Positions 18,552 through 27,213 of a stretch of DNA of 47,676 bases are shown piece by piece. A program made the translations under genes and the position numbers. Positions within the stretch are counted from its first letter, which is position 1, and each line of letters starts with the position of its first letter. Source of the DNA: Verrucomicrobiales bacterium (GTDB lineage Bacteria > Verrucomicrobiota > Verrucomicrobiia > Verrucomicrobiales > DEV007); the NCBI GenBank assembly GCA_002698785.1, contig PAAG01000021.1, positions 1-47,676 of the forward strand. Direction: 5' to 3'. The notes beneath the pieces were generated by a model. That model was not told the origin of the DNA, searched no databases, and saw nothing but the letters and a program-made list of their open reading frames with translations.

Positions 18552-18629
18552 ATGAGGAGATCGGCCTTCTTTCCTATGAAAGATGCCATAAGGCCGATGG
18601 TAGAAAACCGGGGGGTAAAACGCTGTTAG
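18552..18629 (+). CDS. Possible 25-codon small ORF with ideal Shine-Dalgarno
   Basis: AAGGAGGTAA sits 9 nt upstream of an ATG at 18552. The ORF reads MRRSAFFPMKDAIRPMVENR and five more residues to a TAG. It is divergent from the PKS gene and contains the whole inverted repeat at 18560-18598. Few genes in this window have so good a ribosome-binding site, which is the only reason to list it. It may be chance. No homologue is recognised. Confidence 0.3.
   Translation: MRRSAFFPMKDAIRPMVENRGVKRC
18560..18598. promoter_or_regulatory. Nested inverted repeat upstream of the PKS operon
   Basis: ATCGGCCTT (18560-18568) and AAGGCCGAT (18590-18598) are a perfect 9-bp inverted repeat. Inside the loop CTTTC-CTAT-GAAAG forms a second perfect stem. 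It could be a dimer operator or an RNA structure in the 5' leader of the PKS transcript (minus strand). Function is inferred from position only. Confidence 0.45.
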
Positions 18630-18860
18630 AACCGTAGAGATCTTGACCGTTCAATCCAAGGCAGACGCGTGCCGAATCGGCGGCGGTCGATGCTTCTTTG
18701 TCTGCGACATCAATAAAATGAATCAGTGACGGCATTGGAAATTGAGGAGGAGGAGATCCTTTGAACCGGAAGACTCACTGATTTTCGGGAAATCGCGAAT
18801 TTTCTTTTTACAAATATCGTAGCAATCAGGAGCAAGCCGAGACCGATTCGCAGGATAAAA

Positions 18861-18950
18861 TGGCGGAGAGAGTGGGATTCGAACCCACGGTAGGTTACCC
18901 TACACTCGATTTCGAATCGAGCGCCTTAAACCAGACTCAGCCATCTCTCC
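18861..18950 (-). tRNA. tRNA-Ser (anticodon CGA)
   Basis: Reading the minus strand, the acceptor stem GGAGAGA pairs with TCTCTCC, followed by discriminator G and an encoded CCA (18861-18863). The anticodon stem-loop is CTCGA-TTCGAAA-TCGAG, giving anticodon CGA, which reads UCG. The T arm is GTGGG-TTCGAAT-CCCAC. A long variable arm, with GTAGG and CCTAC as its stem, confirms class II serine tRNA. It stands alone between the PKS leader and the nifJ promoter region. Confidence 0.97.
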
Positions 18951-19135
18951 GTTTCGTTCTCGAAGGATCGAGAAGAGAACAAGCGCTGTTCAACCGGAGC
19001 CGGGGCGGTAGAAAAACGCGGGCCGGTATTTTCCTCGCTTCTTCCCATTTTTCAAATGGTAAATATAAAGCGCGGGTGACGCCACGATGCGGAAAATGCC
19101 AAATTTCGCACAGACTTTGAGCCTTTATGCGGAGT

Positions 19136-19153
19136 TTCGGAGTCTTCTCCGAA
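19136..19153 (+). promoter_or_regulatory. Hairpin in the nifJ leader
   Basis: TTCGGA-GTCTTC-TCCGAA is a perfect 6-bp stem ending 14 nt before the nifJ start at 19168. It could affect ribosome access. A second small palindrome, CCATTT-TTC-AAATGG, lies at 19045-19059. Confidence 0.3.
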
Positions 19154-19167
19154 GTACGCTCGTGGTG

Positions 19168-22100
19168 ATGAAAGCGCGATCATTCGCACCGATGGACGGG
19201 AACGAAGCGGCGGCTCATGTCGCTTACCGGACCAACGAGGTTATCGGCATCTATCCGATTACTCCGGCCTCGCCGATGGGAGAGTGGGCAGATCAGTGGA
19301 GCGCTCGAGGGATACCCAACATCTGGGGCGATGTTCCCAAAGTGTTTGAAATGCAATCAGAGGGGGGCGCGGTAGGTGCGCTTCACGGCGCTCTTCAGGC
19401 TGGGGCTCTGGCTACCACTTTTACTGCGAGCCAGGGGTTGCTGTTGATGCTTCCTAATTTCTACAAGATTGCCGGGGAACTCACTTCCGCAGTATTTCAC
19501 GTTGCGGCACGTTCCCTTGCTACGCAGGCTCTTTCCATTTTTGGCGATCATTCCGATGTAATGGCGGCCCGGTCAACGGGGTGGGGAATGCTTTTCTCTT
19601 CGTCAGTACAGGAGTCGATGGACATGGCTCTAATCGCTCAGGCGGCGACTTTGCAGGCGAGGGTGCCGATCCTCCACATATTCGACGGGTTTCGAACCTC
19701 ACACGAGATCCAGAAAATTGAGGTTCTCGATGACGAAGATATTCGCTCCATGATAGATGACGGACGAATTGCCGAGCATCGAGCGAGAGCCCTTTCGCCG
19801 GAGCACCCCTTTATTCGAGGTACTGCGCAGAATCCCGACACCTATTTTCAGGCACGGGAGGCATCCAATCCATACTACCTGGCTTTACCTTCGATCGTCC
19901 AGGATTGCATGAACAGGTTCGGGGAGCTAACCGGACGAAGATATCGATTGTTTGAGTATCACGGAGCCGAAGATGCAGAAGAAATTATCATCATCTCAGG
20001 TTCTGGTGCCTCGACAGCACAAGAGACCGTAGACTACCTCAACTCGATGGGGCGGAAGGTCGGAGTGCTTTCGGTTCGACTGTTTCGTCCATTTGATGCG
20101 GTATCGTTGATCGATGCTATCCCAGCGACCGTGAAGAGAATTTCCGTCCTGGATCGAACGAAGGAGCCGGGAAGCATCGGGGAGCCTCTGTATCTCGATG
20201 TTCTTGCTGGACTTCAGGAACCGGAGGGATTGGTCAAATTTGGCCAAATGCCAATTGTCCGAGGTGGTCGATATGGTCTCTCCAGCAAGGAGTTCACCCC
20301 GGGGATGATCGTCGGGGTGTTTGATGATCTCGCCAGCAGTACGCCGAAAAATCATTTCACCATCGGGATTCACGATGACATCACACAAACCAGTCTTCCG
20401 TGGAATGATGATTTGGATATCGAGCCGGACTCAGTCGTTCGAGCAATGTTCTGGGGACTCGGATCAGACGGGACCGTTGGTGCTAACAAGAACACCATAA
20501 AAATCATCGCAGATCGCACCGATTTTCATACGCAGGCGTATTTTGTTTATGATTCGCGAAAGGCGGGGGCACGAACCATTTCACACCTCCGGTTTGGGCC
20601 GGATCCGATACGCGGGGCCTATCTGATCAAAAAGGCGAACTTCATCGGGGTGCACCAATTCAGTTTTCTCAACTCCTACGATACATTGGAAGCCGCGGCG
20701 GAAGGAGCCACCGTATTGCTCAACTGTCCGCATCCGCCGGAAAGGGTCTGGGAGCACCTGCCCTCCAAAGTGCGTCGGCAGATCGTGGACCGAAACCTAA
20801 AGCTCTTCGTGGTGGATGCGTATCACATTGCGAGGGAGGCAAAGCTATCCGTCCGAATCAATACCATCATGCAGATGGCGTTCTTCGCGTTGAGCAACAT
20901 CCTGCCTCCCAATGATGCGCGGCAGTATATTCGAGAGGCGATCGAGAAAACGTACGGCAAGCGGGGGGAGGCCGTTGTGCAAATGAACTTCAAAGGTGTC
21001 GATCTGGCACTCGAGTATTTGTTTGAGGTTCCTGTCCCCGATTCGCCGGACCTCACAGAAAGGGAAGATGAAGATGCCTACGCTCGATTCCGCGAGGCGC
21101 CGGAGTTCATTCGAGACGTCACTGCGCCGCTCTTGGCAGGAGAAGGGGACCGGCTACCCGTCAGCTCGTTTCCTGTTGATGGAACCTATCCCAGCGCAAC
21201 GACCCGATGGGAAAAGAGGAACCTCGCTCGCGACATCCCGGTATGGGAGCCTGACGTTTGTATTCAATGCGGGCTCTGTGTTTTGGTATGCCCACATGCC
21301 GTAATTCGCGGGAAAGTCTACGAACCTTCCAAGCTTGAGTCTGCTCCGGAAAATTGGAAATCGGCAGGAGCTCGTTGGCGAAATCTTCCTGACAAACAGT
21401 TCACCCTACAGGTCGCACCAGAAGACTGTACCGGGTGCAGCCTCTGTGTTGAGGTATGTCCTGCCAAAGACAAAAGCAACGTTGGCCGAAAGGCGATCAA
21501 CATGAGTCCGCAGTTGCCTCTTCTCGAGCAGGAACGAGAGAACTGGGACTTCTTTGTCGATTTGCCCGAGATGCCGAAGGTGGCCTCGAACGGAAACGGA
21601 GAAGCGCCGCTGAAATTCAAGAATGCTCAAGACATTCAGTTGCTTCAGCCATTGTTCGAGTTCTCAGGCGCCTGTGCAGGTTGTGGAGAAACGCCGTATC
21701 TGAAATTGATGTCCCAGTTGTTTGGGGACCGCACCTTTGTGGCGAATGCCACCGGCTGCTCAAGTATCTATGGGGGGAACCTGCCGACTACTCCGTGGGC
21801 AGTGAATGGCGAAGGGAAAGGGCCTGCCTGGAGCAATTCGCTCTTCGAGGACAACGCCGAATTTGGTCTGGGCATTCGTGTTTCCATCGACAAGCAAACG
21901 ACGACGGCTCAAGAATTAGTCGAGAAGCTTCGGACAATAATTGGAGACGAACTGACCGATGCATTACTTTCCGCTGATCAACTGAGTGAAGGGGGAATCG
22001 CAGAGCAGAGAGCTCGGGTCGAGAGTTTGAAGGGACTGCTACAACAGAATCCTGACAATGCCGATGCAGGGCGGCTCTTGAATTTGTGCGACACGCTTGT

Positions 22101-22749
22101 TCGAAAAAGCGTCTGGCTGGTAGGCGGAGATGGGTGGGCCTACGACATTGGTTACGGCGGACTCGACCATGTCATCGCCAATCCATATGACGTAAACATT
22201 CTCGTCCTGGATACAGAGGTCTATTCGAATACAGGCGGGCAGGCATCGAAGTCGACACCGCTGGGGGCTGTTGCCAAGTTTGCTGCAGGCGGAAAACCTA
22301 CTGCGAAAAAGAACCTCGCTCTCCTTGCGATGGATTACGGGCATGTTTATGTCGCTCAAGTAGCAATGGGAGCGAGTCCGCAGCAAACGATCAAAGCTTT
22401 TCAAGAGGCTGAGTCGTATCCGGGGCCTTCGTTGATCATTGCCTACAGCCACTGTATCGCTCATGGCATCGATATGACGAAGGGGCTCGATCAACAAAAG
22501 CTCGCGTCCCAAACGGGGCATTGGCCGCTGTTCCGGTACGATCCTCGCCGGCACGAAGAAGAACGCAATCCTTTCCAACTCGACTCGAAAGCACCATCCC
22601 GCCCATTGGAAGAGTATCTCTACAATGAAGGGCGATACCGGATGCTCCGTCAGAGTCAGCCGGAGACGGCGAAACATTTGCTCGGCCTGGCCAAAGGACA
22701 GGTCGAAGAGCGATGGAAACACTATCTGGAACTCGCCTCTATGTCATGA
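19168..22749 (+). CDS. nifJ: Pyruvate:ferredoxin (flavodoxin) oxidoreductase
   Basis: A 1193-residue single-chain PFOR, the normal length. The start at 19168 gives the family N-terminus MKARSFAPMDGNEAAAHVAY; a longer reading adds 27 non-conserved residues. Order: pyrimidine domain with IGIYPITPASPMGEW, domain II, the gamma-type domain (FWGLGSDGTVGANKNTIKII), two 4Fe-4S clusters near residues 698 (CIQCGLCVLVCP) and 754 (CTGCSLCVEVCP), then the TPP-binding domain with the cluster-ligating CAGCGETPY near residue 834. It oxidises pyruvate and CoA to acetyl-CoA, CO2 and reduced ferredoxin. Its presence indicates an anaerobic or microaerobic capacity. The stop overlaps the next gene by ATGA. Confidence 0.96.
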   Translation: MKARSFAPMDGNEAAAHVAYRTNEVIGIYPITPASPMGEWADQWSARGIPNIWGDVPKVFEMQSEGGAVGALHGALQAGALATTFTASQGLLLMLPNFYKIAGELTSAVFHVAARSLATQALSIFGDHSDVMAARSTGWGMLFSSSVQESMDMALIAQAATLQARVPILHIFDGFRTSHEIQKIEVLDDEDIRSMIDDGRIAEHRARALSPEHPFIRGTAQNPDTYFQAREASNPYYLALPSIVQDCMNRFGELTGRRYRLFEYHGAEDAEEIIIISGSGASTAQETVDYLNSMGRKVGVLSVRLFRPFDAVSLIDAIPATVKRISVLDRTKEPGSIGEPLYLDVLAGLQEPEGLVKFGQMPIVRGGRYGLSSKEFTPGMIVGVFDDLASSTPKNHFTIGIHDDITQTSLPWNDDLDIEPDSVVRAMFWGLGSDGTVGANKNTIKIIADRTDFHTQAYFVYDSRKAGARTISHLRFGPDPIRGAYLIKKANFIGVHQFSFLNSYDTLEAAAEGATVLLNCPHPPERVWEHLPSKVRRQIVDRNLKLFVVDAYHIAREAKLSVRINTIMQMAFFALSNILPPNDARQYIREAIEKTYGKRGEAVVQMNFKGVDLALEYLFEVPVPDSPDLTEREDEDAYARFREAPEFIRDVTAPLLAGEGDRLPVSSFPVDGTYPSATTRWEKRNLARDIPVWEPDVCIQCGLCVLVCPHAVIRGKVYEPSKLESAPENWKSAGARWRNLPDKQFTLQVAPEDCTGCSLCVEVCPAKDKSNVGRKAINMSPQLPLLEQERENWDFFVDLPEMPKVASNGNGEAPLKFKNAQDIQLLQPLFEFSGACAGCGETPYLKLMSQLFGDRTFVANATGCSSIYGGNLPTTPWAVNGEGKGPAWSNSLFEDNAEFGLGIRVSIDKQTTTAQELVEKLRTIIGDELTDALLSADQLSEGGIAEQRARVESLKGLLQQNPDNADAGRLLNLCDTLVRKSVWLVGGDGWAYDIGYGGLDHVIANPYDVNILVLDTEVYSNTGGQASKSTPLGAVAKFAAGGKPTAKKNLALLAMDYGHVYVAQVAMGASPQQTIKAFQEAESYPGPSLIIAYSHCIAHGIDMTKGLDQQKLASQTGHWPLFRYDPRRHEEERNPFQLDSKAPSRPLEEYLYNEGRYRMLRQSQPETAKHLLGLAKGQVEERWKHYLELASMS

Positions 22750-23771
22750 ATCTGGAAACTGAATATCTTGGCCTGAAACTCAAGAGCCCTCTCGTTGCTT
22801 CGGCTTCTCCCTTGACCCAGGAGGTGAGTAACGGAAAGCGAGTCGAAGATGCCGGGGCGGCCGCCATCGTGATGCACTCGCTCTTCGAGGAGCAGGTAAT
22901 GATCGACAGTCTTCGCCTCAATTCCGAGTTGGAAGCAGGAACGGAGGCCTTCGGTGAGGCTCTAGATTATTTTCCGCAGATGAATGATTATGGAGTCGGA
23001 CCAGATACTCATTTGGACCGGCTCGCGGCCATCAAACGTTCGGTCGATATCCCTGTAATTGGGAGTCTAAATGGAGTGTCCGTCGGTGGCTGGACGAAGT
23101 TTGCGCGCTTGATGGAAGAAGAGGGTGTTGATGCTCTCGAATTGAATCTCTATTACATTCCCACGAATCCCGAAACAAGCGCTGGCGAAATTGAAGAGAT
23201 CTACCTGGACGTGATCGCATCCGTTCGTGAGGTGATCAAAATTCCTCTCGCGGTCAAACTTTCACCGTTCTTCAGCTCGCTTCCTCATTTCGCGAGAGGG
23301 GCCGTTGAGGCGGGGGCAAACGGCTTGGTTTTGTTCAATCGATTCTATGAGCCGGATTTTGATCTGGAGGCACTTGAGGTTAGCCCTCATCTGGTCCTCA
23401 GTAACTCAAATGAATTGCGCTTGCCTCTCCGATGGATAGCCATCCTCTACGGGCAGAACCCCGGGCTTGATCTGGCCCTGACCTCTGGAGTGCATCATCA
23501 CGAAGATGTGATCAAAGGGCTGATGGCTGGAGCAAAAGTAACGATGATGACCTCAGAGTTACTTCTTAATGGGATGGGGCGAATTGGTGAAATTGAGCGG
23601 GGCCTAGCCGAATGGATGGAAGAGCACGAATACGAGTCGGTCAAACAAATGCAGGGCAGCATGAGTCGTCAGAACATCGAGGACCCCGGGACGTATGAAC
23701 GATTCAATTACTTGAAGGTGCTGGGATCCTATCGAGCCCATAAAACTGAAGCCTGGTCCGCCCCGTCGTAG
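22746..23771 (+). CDS. Dihydroorotate dehydrogenase-like flavoprotein
   Basis: A 341-residue TIM-barrel protein whose ATG overlaps the nifJ stop (ATGA), so the two are translationally coupled. It begins MNLETEYLGLKLKSPLVASA. Barrel strands include VIGSLNGVSVGGWTKFARLM, ALELNLYYIPTNP, PLAVKLSPFFSS and NGLVLFNRFYEPDFD. It resembles class 1 DHODs but belongs to the subgroup often found beside PFOR genes. The catalytic Cys/Ser loop of true DHODs is not obvious, so orotate synthesis is doubtful. Coupling to nifJ suggests a redox role using reduced ferredoxin or a related carrier; that is inference. Confidence 0.85.
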   Translation: MNLETEYLGLKLKSPLVASASPLTQEVSNGKRVEDAGAAAIVMHSLFEEQVMIDSLRLNSELEAGTEAFGEALDYFPQMNDYGVGPDTHLDRLAAIKRSVDIPVIGSLNGVSVGGWTKFARLMEEEGVDALELNLYYIPTNPETSAGEIEEIYLDVIASVREVIKIPLAVKLSPFFSSLPHFARGAVEAGANGLVLFNRFYEPDFDLEALEVSPHLVLSNSNELRLPLRWIAILYGQNPGLDLALTSGVHHHEDVIKGLMAGAKVTMMTSELLLNGMGRIGEIERGLAEWMEEHEYESVKQMQGSMSRQNIEDPGTYERFNYLKVLGSYRAHKTEAWSAPS

Positions 23772-23782
23772 TATTGGGGCGG
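23758..23782 (+). terminator. GC-rich stem-loop at the end of the nifJ operon
   Basis: CCGCCCC and GGGGCGG form a perfect 7-bp stem spanning the stop codon, followed by TCGTTCTT. This is a plausible intrinsic terminator with an imperfect U-tract. Confidence 0.5.
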
Positions 23783-23902
23783 TCGTTCTTCGAATTCATC
23801 GAGACGTTGTCTCTTTATCGCCTTCCCTTGCTATGGTATATGCAGGGCTCGTGAAAAGGCGAAGTTCCACGAGCAATTTTTCTAACACTAACACAACATA
23901 AT

Positions 23903-24340
23903 GTGAAATCAGTAATTGAACCTTATTTGTTCTTCGGTGGGCGGACTGAAGAAGCTATCGAGTTCTACGGAAGCGTCCTCGACGCTAAGCTCGAGATGCT
24001 CATGCGCTACGACGAGGCGCCGGATGCTCCACCGGAAGGCATGCTCGCCGAAGGCTGGGAAAAGAAAGTCATGCACGCGAGTTTCTTCGTGGGCGAATCG
24101 AGGATCATGGCATCGGACGGTTGCGGCGGAGAAGAGGAGGGTGGTTTTGATGCCTTTCGACTTTCCATTGCACCGGAGACCGAAGAGGAGGCGAAAAAGA
24201 TTTTCGATGGTCTTGCGGAAGGGGGAGAGGTTGCCATGCCTCTCGGGAAGACTTTCTGGTCTCCTTGCTTCGGCATGGTCACCGATAAGTTCGGCTTGGG
24301 CTGGATGGTAAATGTCGTTGACCCCAATGCCGAAGGTTGA
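23903..24340 (+). CDS. PhnB-like VOC/glyoxalase-fold protein
   Basis: A 145-residue protein with a GTG start; the ATG two bases earlier is out of frame. It reads VIEPYLFFGGRTEEAIEFYG at the N-terminus, then MHASFFVGESRIMASDG and ends GMVTDKFGLGWMVNVV. This is the PhnB / 3-demethylubiquinone-methyltransferase-like branch of the vicinal oxygen chelate fold. These are dimeric and of mostly unknown substrate; none is implied by the neighbours. It lies 131 bp after the DHOD-like gene and convergent with the next gene. Confidence 0.85.
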   Translation: MKSVIEPYLFFGGRTEEAIEFYGSVLDAKLEMLMRYDEAPDAPPEGMLAEGWEKKVMHASFFVGESRIMASDGCGGEEEGGFDAFRLSIAPETEEEAKKIFDGLAEGGEVAMPLGKTFWSPCFGMVTDKFGLGWMVNVVDPNAEG

Positions 24341-24352
24341 CCCCTCAACACA

Positions 24353-24973
24353 TTAGCGTTCCAGCTCTCCCACGACTTGAACGCCATCTTTATCGACGAG
24401 CAGAACTTCCAGGCTGACTGGAAGTTCTGTCTGTCGAAATTCCTCAACGATCTTTGGGCCGTTGAATTCGAGCTTTCCTCCGGTCGCCGGGAAGAGGTGC
24501 AGGCGGTGCCTGTCGATTGGAATCACAAAGATTCTGTCTCCAAGAGCGTCTCGGAATTTTTCATGGAAGGCTGAGGAAAAGACGATGCTTGTCAGGAAAG
24601 GGTCTTCATCGGCAATGGTGATGTAGTCGATCACCCCGCGGCGATCTCTGTAGACGGTAGGTTCGATTTTTTCGACGAGTGTGTCTGCCACTTTCGTCGC
24701 GATCGAGAAAAACGACTCCCATTCGAAGCCTCTCTCATTCCACATTTCTTCGGAAAAGGACCGCACTCCGTAGTCCCATTCATAAAAAGGGACGATTTGC
24801 GTGAGTTTAGCTCCCTCGAGAGCTTGGTTCACCTCGTGTGTCTCGAAGGTACCCTCCAGAATCACCCCTACCCGGCGAGCGACGTCCTCCGATTGGACCA
24901 TGGAAAAAGCGAGAGCCGCAAGAATGGTGGCCACGTATTTCTGTAGAGAGGGAATTTGAAATCCATTTGCCAT
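24353..24973 (-). CDS. Exported protein of unknown function
   Basis: A 206-residue protein with an apparent signal peptide (YVATILAALAFSMVQS, cleavage near residue 28). I do not recognise the family. The mature part is mixed alpha/beta with acidic character; notable stretches are VGVILEGTFETHEVNQALEG, YITIADEDPFLTSIVFSSAF, RIFVIPIDRHRLHLFPATGG and a C-terminal LPVSLEVLLVDKDGVQVVGE. Its 5' end is divergent from ruvA with 39 bp between starts, so promoters must overlap. Confidence 0.6.
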   Translation of the reverse strand: MANGFQIPSLQKYVATILAALAFSMVQSEDVARRVGVILEGTFETHEVNQALEGAKLTQIVPFYEWDYGVRSFSEEMWNERGFEWESFFSIATKVADTLVEKIEPTVYRDRRGVIDYITIADEDPFLTSIVFSSAFHEKFRDALGDRIFVIPIDRHRLHLFPATGGKLEFNGPKIVEEFRQTELPVSLEVLLVDKDGVQVVGELER

Positions 24974-25012
24974 ACGGCGCGGAAGAGGTTGGGTGAGAAG
25001 AGACTAACGACG

Positions 25013-25612
25013 ATGATCACTTTTTTACAAGGAACGCTCGAAGAGAACTGGCCTGGCCGGCTTGTGATTAATGCTGGTGGGGTAGGGTATGAGGTGATCA
25101 TTCCCTTGCTCGGCGATGATGTGTTTGGCCAGATGGGGGAGGCTACCAAAGTCCTCACGCACCACCATATTCGTGAACAGGAGCAAACTTTGTATGGTTT
25201 TCCCGATGAGGAAGCGCGCGATTTGTTCCGGCTTTTGATCAACCGAGTTTCCGGTGTCGGGCCGAAAGTGGCGATGGCAATCCTGAGCGGTATGGCAACG
25301 AGAGATTTTAAAGAGTCAGTTGTCTCGGGGGATATCGCGGCGATTGCCAAGATCAAGGGCATCGGGAAAAAGACAGCCGAGCGTATTGTTTTCGAACTCG
25401 GAGATAAGGTGGGAGTGAAGGAGGCTTGGATGACACAGTCCTCCGGGGAGGCGTTATCTCCTGATCAGGCGGCTCGTAATGATACGCTGCTCGCACTGAT
25501 TTCTCTGGGATACAAACAAGCTGATGCACAGAAGGTTATCGAGAAGCTTCCCGCAGACATGACTCGTTCTGATGAAATGTTAAGGGCCGCTCTACGACTA
25601 TTACAGGGATGA
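25013..25612 (+). CDS. ruvA: Holliday junction branch migration protein RuvA
   Basis: A 199-residue protein of normal RuvA length. Domain I begins MITFLQGTLEENWPGRLVIN, then GVGYEVIIPL. Domain II has both helix-hairpin-helix motifs: LLINRVSGVGPKVAMAIL and IAKIKGIGKKTAERIVFEL. Domain III is the short C-terminal helix bundle (ALISLGYKQADAQKVI) that contacts RuvB. RuvA tetramers bind four-way junctions and load RuvB. The start at 25013 yields the conserved N-terminus. Its stop overlaps the next start (ATGA), while ruvB and ruvC are not in the window. Confidence 0.96.
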   Translation: MITFLQGTLEENWPGRLVINAGGVGYEVIIPLLGDDVFGQMGEATKVLTHHHIREQEQTLYGFPDEEARDLFRLLINRVSGVGPKVAMAILSGMATRDFKESVVSGDIAAIAKIKGIGKKTAERIVFELGDKVGVKEAWMTQSSGEALSPDQAARNDTLLALISLGYKQADAQKVIEKLPADMTRSDEMLRAALRLLQG

Positions 25613-26943
25613 CAATCGAAGCTCCCATGACTTCAGAAGACGAACTCGTAGAGAAAGCCGCCAGAATCCGTGCGGCTCTTCCCGAGGGCGGTCTGTTCGC
25701 GGAAAAAGAATGGCGCGTGTCCCCCGAAGCATTTCCGCTCTCCAAGAAGGAGGTTAAGAGCCTTGAGAAACTGGGCGAGCTTCTGCATCGGTTTCAGAAG
25801 ACCTGCGATTTGATATACCGGAGAAGTCGGAAAGGATCTTTGCCTGGATGGATAGCGGATTATCTGGATCGCGGAAAACCTCAATGGCTTCTGGATGCTG
25901 GATTATCATCCCCTTTGACGGACGTTGTCCCTCGAGTCATTCGACCAGATCTTATCCTGACGGAATCTGGATTCACTGCCACTGAGCTTGATTCCGTTCC
26001 CGGTGGCATCGGTCTCACCGCCTGGCTCGGGAAGATGTACTCAGAAGTGACTCCCGACGCCTCGATTGTCGGGGGCACTGACGGATTGCTGGATGGGTTT
26101 GGTTCGATTTTTCCACAGGGAGAGGCGGATATCCTGGTTTCCGAGGAATCCGCTGGCTACCGGCCGGAAATGAACTGGCTCGCAGAACATCTCGATGGAG
26201 ATTGGCAGGTCCATTCCGCAGAAGATTACGAGGCGACGGACCGGGATATTTACCGATTCTTTGAACTATTCGATCTGGAGAATATCTCCGGAGGGAAAGC
26301 TGCAGGAGTTCGGGCTGCTGGGGGCGATGGGTTTCTCACTCCGCCATTCAAGCCATGGCTCGAAGAAAAAATGTGGTCGGCCCTCTTTTATTCACACCCG
26401 TTGAAGGATGTGTGGAGAAGGGAATTGCGAGATGCCAACTGGAAGCGGCTTCGCGACTTGTTTCCCCGCAGTTGGATCGTCGATCCGGCTGAGGTACCTC
26501 ACCACGCAGAGATTCCTGAACTGGGAATCCAGGATTTTTCGGAACTATCAGGATTCACGCAAACCGAGCGGGAACTTGTTTTAAAACTGAGTGGATTCAG
26601 TGAAAAGGCATGGGGAAGCCGAAGTGTAACCATCGGGCAAGATGCCTCTGGGGAAGAATGGTCCGAGGCGGTCGAAGAGGCGATCGACTCTTTTGATGTC
26701 TCGCCTTTTGTTCTTCAAAGATTCCATGCGGGCAAGCTCGTAGAGCATCCATGGTTGAATCCTGAAACCGGAACCATCGAATATATGGAGGGGCGTGTTC
26801 GGCTATGTCCTTATTACTTTGTTTCCTCCGATACTGGAAAGGTTTCACTCGGCGGAGCGCTGGCCACGATATGTCCAGCCGACAAAAAGGTGCTGCACGG
26901 AATGACAGATGCGATCCTCGTTCCTTGTCGTCTTGAGACATAA
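25609..26943 (+). CDS. Unrecognised protein, possibly ATP-grasp-like, coupled to ruvA
   Basis: A 444-residue soluble protein whose ATG overlaps the ruvA stop. I cannot name the family. Features suggesting an ATP-grasp or glutathionylspermidine-synthase-like fold are an acidic ELDSVPGGIGLTAWLG segment, a lysine-bearing strand LVLKLSGFSEKAWGSRSVTI, and a later block FVLQRFHAGKLVEHPWLNPE followed by EYMEGRVRLCPYYFV. In ATP-grasp enzymes such parts bind ATP phosphates and metal. This assignment rests on pattern similarity only. Tight coupling to ruvA need not mean a role in recombination. Confidence 0.5.
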   Translation: MTIEAPMTSEDELVEKAARIRAALPEGGLFAEKEWRVSPEAFPLSKKEVKSLEKLGELLHRFQKTCDLIYRRSRKGSLPGWIADYLDRGKPQWLLDAGLSSPLTDVVPRVIRPDLILTESGFTATELDSVPGGIGLTAWLGKMYSEVTPDASIVGGTDGLLDGFGSIFPQGEADILVSEESAGYRPEMNWLAEHLDGDWQVHSAEDYEATDRDIYRFFELFDLENISGGKAAGVRAAGGDGFLTPPFKPWLEEKMWSALFYSHPLKDVWRRELRDANWKRLRDLFPRSWIVDPAEVPHHAEIPELGIQDFSELSGFTQTERELVLKLSGFSEKAWGSRSVTIGQDASGEEWSEAVEEAIDSFDVSPFVLQRFHAGKLVEHPWLNPETGTIEYMEGRVRLCPYYFVSSDTGKVSLGGALATICPADKKVLHGMTDAILVPCRLET

Positions 26944-27213
26944 TTATTGCTCCTGATGCTGGAAATTTTAGCATTGGGGCGCGTGGAGCGGGAATTTCGC
27001 AAATTTGAGAGATAAACAAGCCTTAATTTTAAAAGGTTTGGAATGAAAATTTGCGTTTGTGCGTATCAATGTTAAGATTTTGTGTGCAAGCATTCCGTGC
27101 TTTCACAGAACCTCTCAATTGTGTCTAATCACCCACCTCGCTAATTCGTCTGTGATACGGACGAAGGCATCGGAGTCACCCAAAAACGGTTGAATCAATA
27201 CGAGGCGATAGAA

